A DNA stretch of 11,489 bases from Pseudomonadota bacterium. GTDB lineage: Bacteria; Pseudomonadota; Alphaproteobacteria; Rhizobiales; Beijerinckiaceae. The translations under genes and the position numbers were made by a program. Below are positions 5,551-11,489 of the stretch, one piece after another (the stretch's first letter is position 1; each line of letters begins with the position of its first letter). The notes under the pieces were generated by a model. The model ran no database searches, had not been told where the DNA came from, and saw only the letters and a list, made by a program, of their open reading frames with translations. The stretch covers positions 1-11,489 of the forward strand of contig JAEWKP010000162.1 in assembly GCA_023393655.1 (NCBI GenBank). The letters run 5' to 3'.

Positions 5551-5717
5551 AAGGCCGTTCGGGATCGCACGAATGTGGATGCCAACAGCCCCTGTAGAAT
5601 TTATGCGGCAAACGCCTTGCCACCCGCGAAGCGAGCCGCTATAGCCCCCTCACCTCGCAGCGTGATCGCGGCCGACACGGCCCGGACACGCTTCCGGAAG
5701 CTGCTTACAGCGGCAAC
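5551..5717. other. Intergenic stretch between cpdR and tRNA-Val
   Basis: No gene, terminator or convincing promoter is visible here. The only regular element is a perfect 12-bp palindrome, GCTTCCGGAAGC (5690-5701), 16 bases upstream of the tRNA. It may overlap the tRNA promoter region, but no clear -35/-10 pair can be assigned. Confidence 0.5.
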
Positions 5718-5792
<75 letters not shown>

Positions 5793-5818
5793 TTTTCCTC
5801 AGTGTCGACTGGGGTTTA

Positions 5819-5849
5819 CGGCCTCCCTACCGGGAGGCCGTTTTCGTTT
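5819..5849 (+). terminator. Intrinsic terminator downstream of tRNA-Val
   Basis: CGGCCTCCC (5819-5827) and GGGAGGCCG (5832-5840) form a perfect 9-bp stem with a TACC loop, followed by TTTTCGTTT. It lies 26 bases after the tRNA and is the first terminator seen after cpdR on this strand. On the minus strand the sequence after the stem lacks a T-run, so it is a poor terminator for the mrp operon. Confidence 0.88.
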
Positions 5850-5963
5850 GAGGCCGCGAATGGGGCCATGACAGCGCACAGCCCGGCACGCGAGCTCCCG
5901 GGCAGGTGGGTCAGATGAGAGCTTGTCGCCTGTTGCCCGCGTGGAGCGTGTTTGTCGACGCGG

Positions 5964-6359
5964 CTACCCGTCTCCTGGTTCCGGGGCAGCGGCGTTCATG
6001 CTGCGGCGACGCAGCATGGTTCGGGGGGGGACATTGGCTTCGTCCTCGATCAGATCCCGGTAAAGCGCCGCGCGAGCGAGCAGCATCAGCGTGACCGGCG
6101 TTGTGATGGTGACGAAGATGCCGATTATGATCTCGTGCACGGCCGGCCGCGATCCCAGTGTCGAGAAGCAGACGACCGACGCAAGCAGGATCGCTCCGGT
6201 CCCCCAGCTTGTGCCGAGCGTCGGCGCATGAACCCGCTCGAAGAAGCTGCCAAAGCGCAAGGTTCCGATCGCGCCAACGAGGGTCAGTGTGGCGCCCAGG
6301 AGGACCAGGACGGCCGTCGCCAGGGCCGCCCAGGCGGGCAGGTTTTCGGCCGGGGTCAT
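5964..6359 (-). CDS. mrpG: Mrp/Pha antiporter subunit G
   Basis: The 131-residue membrane protein is the last gene of the operon. It shows three hydrophobic segments, with family-typical LVGAIGTLRFGSFFERVHAPT in the first third followed by GTGAILLAS and IIIGIFVTITTPVTLMLLARAAL. MrpG is a small accessory subunit needed for assembly and full activity of the Mrp Na+(K+)/H+ antiporter in the inner membrane. The ATG at 6359 overlaps the mrpF stop by 4 bases (ATGA), which indicates translational coupling and rules out the longer in-frame extension back to 6665. A run of eight C on the coding strand (6023-6030) falls near residues 110-112, just before a short charged tail (RTMLRRR), where slippage or a sequencing error would change only the C-terminus. 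Confidence 0.93.
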   Translation of the reverse strand: MTPAENLPAWAALATAVLVLLGATLTLVGAIGTLRFGSFFERVHAPTLGTSWGTGAILLASVVCFSTLGSRPAVHEIIIGIFVTITTPVTLMLLARAALYRDLIEDEANVPPRTMLRRRSMNAAAPEPGDG

Positions 6360-6637
6360 TCGATCACCTCGCCGCGCATGAGGAATTTGGCGAGCGCGAT
6401 GCTCGAGACGAAGCCGAGCACGCCGATGATCAAGGCCGCCTCGAAATAGATTGCGCTGCCGGTGCGGATGCCGATCGTCAGGACCAGCAGCATGGCGCTG
6501 ATATACATGGCGTCGAGGCAAAGCACCCGGTCCTGCGCGCGCGGCCCCCGGATGACCCTGTAGGCGTAGCACGCCATGGCGGCGACGAGCATCGCCTGCG
6601 CGGCCATGACCGACCACAGGAGGATTGCGGCGATCAT
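6356..6637 (-). CDS. mrpF: Mrp/Pha antiporter subunit F
   Basis: The 93-residue protein has three transmembrane segments: near residues 3-25, in ISAMLLVLTIGI, and in EAALIIGVLGFVSSIALAKFL. The intervening RVIRGPRAQDRVLCLDAMY loop matches the MnhF/PhaF family, where the RGP...DR element is conserved. Its ATG overlaps the mrpE stop by 4 bases, and its own stop overlaps the mrpG start in the same way. It is thought to form part of the small-subunit side of the antiporter complex, and in some species has been linked to bile-salt or cation efflux; that role cannot be judged here. Confidence 0.95.
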   Translation of the reverse strand: MIAAILLWSVMAAQAMLVAAMACYAYRVIRGPRAQDRVLCLDAMYISAMLLVLTIGIRTGSAIYFEAALIIGVLGFVSSIALAKFLMRGEVIE

Positions 6638-7119
6638 TCGAATATCTCCATGAGCAGCGCCTCATAGCGATTCTTGATCAGGGAGGCCCAGTCGGCCCCG
6701 TCGACGAGGTCGAGCACATGGATCAGAAGCACGCCGGAATCCGGGGCGTACTCGACCCAGGCCGTCCCCGGCGTGCTGGTGACGATGCATGACAGCAGGG
6801 CCAGGCCGGTCTTGTCGCGCAGGTCGAGCGGTATCGCGACGAAGCCCGCGACCCGGTCGCGGCGGTCCCCGCCGATGATGATCCTGGCAACCTCGATATT
6901 CGACTGGAGGATATCCAGCATGACGATGCCCAGAAGCCGGGGAAGGAGCTGCCAGCGCCTCAGCCGGGGCTTGGACGGCTGCAGCGCCGCCATCGCGTGG
7001 GAGGCTCCGATCGCGACCGCGGCACCGACGAGGAGCTGCCCAGTCGAGAAGGAGGTGAGCATGAGCCACATCAGCAGCAAGGCCGCGGTCAGCAGCGGAT
7101 AGGGCAGCACGCGGCTCAT
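6634..7119 (-). CDS. mrpE: Mrp/Pha antiporter subunit E
   Basis: The 161-residue protein starts with a hydrophobic region (about residues 5-45), followed by RRWQLLPRLLGIVMLDILQSNIEVARIII and a soluble C-terminal domain. TGLALLSCIVTSTPGTAWVE, with LLIHVLDL further on, is the hallmark of the MnhE/PhaE family. The start at 7119 is fixed by the ATGA overlap with the mrpD stop (7116-7118) and by the family's N-terminus; the same frame stays open far upstream but only as a shadow of mrpD. MrpE is an integral membrane subunit of the antiporter complex with a cytoplasmic domain. Confidence 0.95.
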   Translation of the reverse strand: MSRVLPYPLLTAALLLMWLMLTSFSTGQLLVGAAVAIGASHAMAALQPSKPRLRRWQLLPRLLGIVMLDILQSNIEVARIIIGGDRRDRVAGFVAIPLDLRDKTGLALLSCIVTSTPGTAWVEYAPDSGVLLIHVLDLVDGADWASLIKNRYEALLMEIFE

Positions 7120-8750
7120 CGGGACACGCCCGGCGGGTGGCCCGCCCCCAAGACACTCTGAATATAGCTCGACGGGGCATGCAGCGCCTGCGCCGCAGCG
7201 TCGGTATAGCTGAGCATCGCGCCGCCCTGGACCGCAAGGGCCATGCAGAGCGCCAGCAGCGCAACGATCGGCGCGACCTCGACCACGAGCACGCGCGGAA
7301 TGATGACCTCGAGCGGCGCCCAGAATATCCGGATGCCGCTGCGCATCATCGCAACCAGCGCCGCCAGGCCGGACAGGATGACCAGCGCGACCAAGAGCCA
7401 GATGCGCCCCGGAATTGCGGCCGGAGCCCCCAGCCCGTCCGGGTTCAGCATCCCCGTCAGCATCGCGAACTTGGCGATGAACCCCGACAGTGGCGGCAGG
7501 CCCGCGAGCAGGAGCGCGGCGCATCCGAACGAGATGCCCAGGATGGCGAGCGCCCCCGGCATGGCCACGCCGACCTCCTCGTCCTCGTGTTCCTCGCCCT
7601 TGTCGCTCTCGTCGCCATAGGCCTCCATGGTGACGGCCAGCAGGTCCGCCGCCGGCTCGCGCGCCCGCTCCACCAGTTCGATCAGCATGAAGAGGGCGGC
7701 CACGCTGAGGGTCGAGCTGACCAGGTAGAACAGGGCTCCGGACACGACCCCGGCATCGCCGATGCCGACGGCCGCGAGCAAGGTCCCCGAGGAGATCAGG
7801 ACGCTGTAGCCGGCGAGCCGGCCCATCGCCTGGGACGCGAGCAGCCCGAATGTCGCAAAGGCGATCGTCGCCATGCCGCCCCACAGCAGGACCATGCTGC
7901 CGAAGCCCGCGATATCACCGGCCTCGGGGCCGAAGAGCAGGAGCGTGAGGCGCAGCAGCACATAGGTGCCGACCTTGGTCAGCACGACGAAGAGCGCGGC
8001 AACGGGGGCCGCTGCCGCCATATAGGCGGAAGGAAGCCAGAAGCAGAGCGGCCACAGCCCGGCCTTGACCAGGAAGGCGGTGCCGAGGATCGCGACGCCG
8101 GCGCGCAGCAGCGCCTGGTCCTCGACCGGCACGTTGGGCAGGCGGACGGCGAGATCGGCCATGTTCAGCGTTCCGGCGGTCCCGTAGATCAGGCTGACGC
8201 CGATCAGGAAGAGCAGCGATGCCGCGAGGTTGATCGCGATGTAGTGGAGCCCGGCACGAACCCGGAAGGCGCCGGAACCATGCAGCAGCAGCCCGTAGGA
8301 CGCTGCCAGCGTGACCTCGAAGAAGACGAAGAGATTGAACAGGTCCCCGGTCAGGAACGCACCGCCGAGCCCCATGAGCAGGAACTGCAGGAGCGTGTGG
8401 AAATGCGGCCCCGCCCGGTCCCAGCGCGCCGTCGAGAACACGAGCGCGGCGACCGCCAGCACGGCCGTGAGCGCGAGCATCAGCGCCGACAGCCGGTCGA
8501 GCACCAGCACGATGGCGAAGGGCGCGGGCCAGTTGGCGACGGCATAGGACGAGGAAAGCGCAGCGCTGCCGCCGGGAACCCCGTCAGCCAGGCGCATCAG
8601 GGCGATCGCCGTCACGAGGAGCAGCACGGTCGATGCCACGCTGATGAGCGCCTTCAGCGTATGGCGCAGCTCGTCGATCAGCAGCAGGGCGGCTCCCGTG
8701 ATCAACGGAAGCAGGATCGGGACGATCAGAAGGTGCCTCGTCCACTCCAT
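7116..8750 (-). CDS. mrpD: Mrp/Pha antiporter subunit D, proton-translocating NuoM/N-like subunit
   Basis: The 544-residue polytopic membrane protein is homologous to the antiporter-like subunits NuoL/M/N of respiratory complex I. It has the key charged residues of this fold: a Glu at 145 in FFEVTLAASYGLLLHG and a Lys at 229 in FLVKAGLWPLCFWLPSAY, followed by Lys259 (VLTKVGTYVL). It is expected to carry protons and, with MrpA, to drive Na+ or K+ efflux. An unusually acidic segment (EAYGDESDKGEEHEDEE, residues 376-392, bases about 7575-7625) sits between two membrane helices and predicts an exposed loop. ATG 8750 shares one base with the mrpC stop (TGATG), so translation is probably coupled. 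Length is slightly above the usual 490-510 residues because of this loop and the C-terminal tail. Confidence 0.96.
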   Translation of the reverse strand: MEWTRHLLIVPILLPLITGAALLLIDELRHTLKALISVASTVLLLVTAIALMRLADGVPGGSAALSSSYAVANWPAPFAIVLVLDRLSALMLALTAVLAVAALVFSTARWDRAGPHFHTLLQFLLMGLGGAFLTGDLFNLFVFFEVTLAASYGLLLHGSGAFRVRAGLHYIAINLAASLLFLIGVSLIYGTAGTLNMADLAVRLPNVPVEDQALLRAGVAILGTAFLVKAGLWPLCFWLPSAYMAAAAPVAALFVVLTKVGTYVLLRLTLLLFGPEAGDIAGFGSMVLLWGGMATIAFATFGLLASQAMGRLAGYSVLISSGTLLAAVGIGDAGVVSGALFYLVSSTLSVAALFMLIELVERAREPAADLLAVTMEAYGDESDKGEEHEDEEVGVAMPGALAILGISFGCAALLLAGLPPLSGFIAKFAMLTGMLNPDGLGAPAAIPGRIWLLVALVILSGLAALVAMMRSGIRIFWAPLEVIIPRVLVVEVAPIVALLALCMALAVQGGAMLSYTDAAAQALHAPSSYIQSVLGAGHPPGVSR

Positions 8751-9091
8751 CAGCTCGACTCTCTCCCGTCGACATGGTCGTTGCGCGTCAGCCCGCGGGC
8801 GACGAGCAGCACGACCAGAAGGAGAGCGGTCGTGGCGAAGCCGATCACGATCGCCGTGAGCACGAGCGCCTGCGGAACCGGATCGGCATAATCCGCCGGA
8901 TTCCCTGCGCCACTGGATTCCAGCACCGGCGCCGCGCCGACGCGCAGCCGGCCCATGCTGAAGATGAAGAGGTTCACCGCATAGGAGAGCAGCGACAGGC
9001 CGATGACGAGCTGATAGGTGCGCGGACGCAGGACTAGCCAGACCCCCGATCCGGTGAGAACGCCGATGGCGATTGCAAGCGTCAGTTCCAT
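8750..9091 (-). CDS. mrpC: Mrp/Pha antiporter subunit C, NuoK-like
   Basis: The 113-residue protein has three transmembrane helices: LAIAIGVLTGSGVWLVL, a segment with QLVIGLSLLSYAVNLFIFSMG, and ALVLTAIVIGFATTALLLVVL. The VIGLxLLSxAVNLxIF and DPVPQALVLTAIVIGFA blocks are conserved in MnhC/PhaC and related to NuoK of complex I. The ATG at 9091 lies within the 3' end of mrpAB (10-base overlap), another coupling signal. It is a core membrane subunit between MrpA and MrpD. Confidence 0.96.
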   Translation of the reverse strand: MELTLAIAIGVLTGSGVWLVLRPRTYQLVIGLSLLSYAVNLFIFSMGRLRVGAAPVLESSGAGNPADYADPVPQALVLTAIVIGFATTALLLVVLLVARGLTRNDHVDGRESS

Positions 9092-11489
9092 CGCCGGCGC
9101 TCCTCTTCGAGACGGGCGGCTGCGCGCAGGCGGCGGACGGATTGGTGGGCGATGGCGATCAGCATCAGCACCGTAGCCCCGACCACGAGGCTGAAGACGC
9201 CGAGATCGAACAGGGTCGCGCTCGCCATAGGGACCTTCCCGACGAGCGGCAGCTCGACGTAGCGGAAATACGAGGTGAGGAAGGCGTCTCCCAGCAGCAT
9301 CGAGGCCGCCCCGGTGAACGCGGCCAGAAGCAGGCCGCCACCGATCCAGACGACCGGAAGGATGCGCAGCCTGTCCTCGACCCAGACCGTGCCCGCAGCC
9401 ATGTATTGCAGGATGAAGCCTGCCGCCATGGCGACGCCGGCCACGAAGCCCCCTCCCGGAGCGTCATGCCCGCGCAGGAAGAGATAGGCGGCCAGGACGA
9501 TGACGACCGGAAACATCCACTGCATGATCACGGATGGCAGGTAGAGGTATTCCGCCTTGGTCGCTCCGGCCTCCACCTCCGGCTCGGCCTCGTCAAAGGA
9601 CCACTGGATGCGCTGCTGCTCGGGCCGCTCGATATTGTCCGGCGCGGGGCGGAAACGCCGCAGCAGCGCGAAGACCGTCAGCGCGACGATACCGAGGACC
9701 GTGATCTCGCCCAGCGTGTCGAAACCGCGGAAATCGACGAGAATGACGTTGACCACGTTGCGGCCGCCGCCTTCGCTATAGGCCTTCTCGACGAAGAATT
9801 TCGAGATCGTATCGGGCGGCGTGCGCGTCATCACGGCGTAGGAGAGCGCTGTCATTCCCATGCCCGCGACGACGGCGATCGCGAGGTCCCGGAAGCGTCG
9901 CAGCCGCGGCAGCCAGCCACTCGGTTCCGGCACGTCCTGCAAGCGCTTGGGCAGCCATCGCAGGCCGAGCAGGATGAGCACGGTCGTCACGATCTCGACG
10001 ACGAGCTGGGTCGCGGCAAGGTCCGGCGCGGAGAGCCAGACGAAGGTCACGCAGGTCACAAGACCCGTGCCGCCGAGCAGGGCAAGTGCCGCGAGGCGGT
10101 GGAACTTGGCCTGATAGGCGGCAGCGACGGCGCAGATCATGCCGACGCACCAGAGGCCCGTGAAGGCGAGATCCGTCGTGCCGTTGCCGAACGCCCCGAA
10201 GGAGAGCCCCGAAGCGAGCAGCGGGACGGTGCCGGCTGCCACCGCTGCCGCGACCAGCAGGCGCATCTGCGGCTGAAGGCGCCTGGTCCCGAAGATCTCC
10301 TCGACCAGAGGTGCTCCACGCCACGAAATCGCGACCATCACCCGCTCGAAGATGCGCTGCCCCTGGATCCGGCCCAGAAGCGGCGGGCGCTCGGAACGCT
10401 CGAGGTAGTCGCCGGCGCCGAGATACAGAAGCGCGCCGGCCACCAGCGCGAGCACGCTCATCGCCATCGGAATGTTGAAGCCGTGCCAGACCGCCAGGCT
10501 GTATTGCGGCGTGGCGGCACCCAGCACGGACGAGACGGCGACGTGAAGGAAGGAGCCGATGGTCAGGGTCGGAATCATGCCGACGACGAGGCAGGCGATG
10601 ACCAGGAACATCACCGGGAACCGCATCCAGAACGGCGGCTCGTGGGGCTCGCGGGGAAAGCTTTCGGGAGGCGCTCCGAGGAAGATCGAATGGATCAGCC
10701 GCAGGGAATAGGCGACAGCGAGCGCGCCGCCGAGGACGGCCGCGTAGGGAGCGGCGGTGTCCAGCCAGGAATCGGCGTGGGTCTCCACGGCTTCCGCGAA
10801 GAACATCTCTTTCGAGAGGAAGCCGTTCAAGAGCGGAACGCCCGCCATCGCGGCACTTGCCACCATGGCGAGCGTGCCCGTGATCGGCATGTAGCGGAAC
10901 AGGCCCGAGAGCCGCCGCAGGTCGCGCGTGCCCGTCTCGTGGTCGATGATCCCGGCCGCCATGAACAGCGATGCCTTGAAGGTCGCATGGTTGAGCATGT
11001 GGAAGATCGCCGCCACGGCCGCGAGCGGGCTCCCGAGGCTGAGCAGCAGCGTGATCAGGCCTAGATGGCTGATCGTCGAATAGGCCAGGAGTCCCTTCAG
11101 GTCATGCTGGAACATGGCGAGGTAGGCGCCGAGCACGAACGACGCCATTCCCGCGATGCCCAGGATCATGAACCATTCGGGCGTGCCGGAGAGCACCGGC
11201 CAAAGCCGCGCCATCAGGAATACGCCAGCCTTCACCATGGTGGCCGAATGCAGGAATGCCGACACGGGCGTCGGCGCCGCCATGGCGTTGGGTAGCCAGA
11301 AATGGAAGGGAAACTGCGCGCTTTTGGTGAGCGCGCCGAGAAGGATCAGCACGAGCGCCGGGACATAGAGCTGATGCGAACGGATCAGGTCGCCTGACCG
11401 GAGGACGTCGTCGAGGTCGTAGCTGCCGACGATATGGCCGACGATCAGCACGCCGCCCAGCAGAGCGAGGCCTCCCAGGCCCGTTATGG
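9082..11489 (-). CDS. mrpA: Fused Mrp/Pha antiporter subunit A/B, N-terminus cut by the window edge
   Basis: The frame is open from the right edge to a TGA at 9084-9082, giving 801 visible residues; roughly the first 140-170 residues, including the start, are outside the window. The NuoL-like core contains TKSAQFPFHFWLPNAMAAPT followed by SAFLHSATMVKAG, and later LNHATFKASLFMAAGIIDHE, which carry the Lys and His residues of the proton path. DTLGEITVLGIVALTVFALL (about 9650-9725) marks the C-terminal MrpA domain. MQWMFPVVIVLAAYLFLRGH and DAPGGGFVAGV (about 9430-9540) begin a complete MrpB domain in the same chain. Fused A/B is typical of group 2, six-gene Mrp/Pha systems of rhizobia and many proteobacteria, where Pha of Sinorhizobium meliloti exports K+ or Na+ in exchange for protons. 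The operon promoter is not in the window. Confidence 0.95.
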   Translation of the reverse strand, partial: ITGLGGLALLGGVLIVGHIVGSYDLDDVLRSGDLIRSHQLYVPALVLILLGALTKSAQFPFHFWLPNAMAAPTPVSAFLHSATMVKAGVFLMARLWPVLSGTPEWFMILGIAGMASFVLGAYLAMFQHDLKGLLAYSTISHLGLITLLLSLGSPLAAVAAIFHMLNHATFKASLFMAAGIIDHETGTRDLRRLSGLFRYMPITGTLAMVASAAMAGVPLLNGFLSKEMFFAEAVETHADSWLDTAAPYAAVLGGALAVAYSLRLIHSIFLGAPPESFPREPHEPPFWMRFPVMFLVIACLVVGMIPTLTIGSFLHVAVSSVLGAATPQYSLAVWHGFNIPMAMSVLALVAGALLYLGAGDYLERSERPPLLGRIQGQRIFERVMVAISWRGAPLVEEIFGTRRLQPQMRLLVAAAVAAGTVPLLASGLSFGAFGNGTTDLAFTGLWCVGMICAVAAAYQAKFHRLAALALLGGTGLVTCVTFVWLSAPDLAATQLVVEIVTTVLILLGLRWLPKRLQDVPEPSGWLPRLRRFRDLAIAVVAGMGMTALSYAVMTRTPPDTISKFFVEKAYSEGGGRNVVNVILVDFRGFDTLGEITVLGIVALTVFALLRRFRPAPDNIERPEQQRIQWSFDEAEPEVEAGATKAEYLYLPSVIMQWMFPVVIVLAAYLFLRGHDAPGGGFVAGVAMAAGFILQYMAAGTVWVEDRLRILPVVWIGGGLLLAAFTGAASMLLGDAFLTSYFRYVELPLVGKVPMASATLFDLGVFSLVVGATVLMLIAIAHQSVRRLRAAARLEEERRRWN

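Noticed and set aside
5690..5701. Palindrome GCTTCCGGAAGC upstream of tRNA-Val as an attachment site or operator
   Set aside because: tRNA genes are common integration sites, but there is no integrase, no duplicated tRNA 3' end and no foreign DNA nearby; 12-bp palindromes occur by chance in GC-rich DNA.
7137..8891. Long open frame on the plus strand opposite mrpD and part of mrpC
   Set aside because: Its product is dominated by Arg, Gln, Glu, Asp and His in a pattern typical of antisense reading of a GC-rich membrane-protein gene, and the minus strand encodes well-conserved Mrp subunits with coupled starts.
9073..11064. 663-codon open frame on the plus strand opposite mrpAB
   Set aside because: The same antisense composition bias is seen, with no recognisable motif; the opposite strand carries the conserved MrpA/MrpB domains.

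Overview
The window is GC-rich, densely packed alphaproteobacterial chromosome, most likely from the order Rhizobiales/Hyphomicrobiales. The evidence is a CpdR-type single-domain response regulator, a small heat-shock gene with a ROSE-like RNA thermometer, a suhB/MmgR (alpha-r8)-like small RNA, and a six-gene Mrp/Pha antiporter operon with fused A and B subunits. I cannot name the genus from sequence alone. No transposase, integrase, phage gene or CRISPR array is visible; this looks like core chromosome rather than an island.

Layout, left to right. (1) 3-143 is the 3' end of a probable threonine aldolase. (2) 237-1196 is a secreted Pro/Ala-rich protein with a tandem 90-bp repeat; a terminator at 1206-1235 separates it from the convergent hsp20 gene. 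(3) 1262-1859 on the minus strand is a complete heat-shock unit: sigma-32 promoter, structured ROSE-like leader and Hsp20 gene. (4) 1998-3053 (+) is a PldB-like alpha/beta hydrolase whose 3' end overlaps the convergent hisN-like phosphatase gene (2958-3740, -). (5) 3893-4017 (+) holds a promoter, an alpha-r8-type sRNA and a strong intrinsic terminator. (6) 4049-4969 (-) is an N-formylglutamate amidohydrolase. (7) 5191-5550 (+) is cpdR behind a structured leader, followed by tRNA-Val(GAC) at 5718-5792 and a terminator. (8) 5964 to the right edge (-) is mrpAB-C-D-E-F-G, in which every junction overlaps; the operon start lies beyond the window.

Functionally this is a mixture of housekeeping and stress genes: heat-shock protein quality control, cell-cycle proteolysis control (CpdR with ClpXP and CtrA), amino-acid metabolism (histidine and N-formylglutamate) and monovalent cation/pH homeostasis (Mrp). 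I do not see an obviously new multi-gene system. The most informative non-coding signals are the ROSE-like thermometer with its near-perfect RpoH promoter, the MmgR-like sRNA with a recognisable promoter and terminator, and several unexplained inverted repeats between genes.
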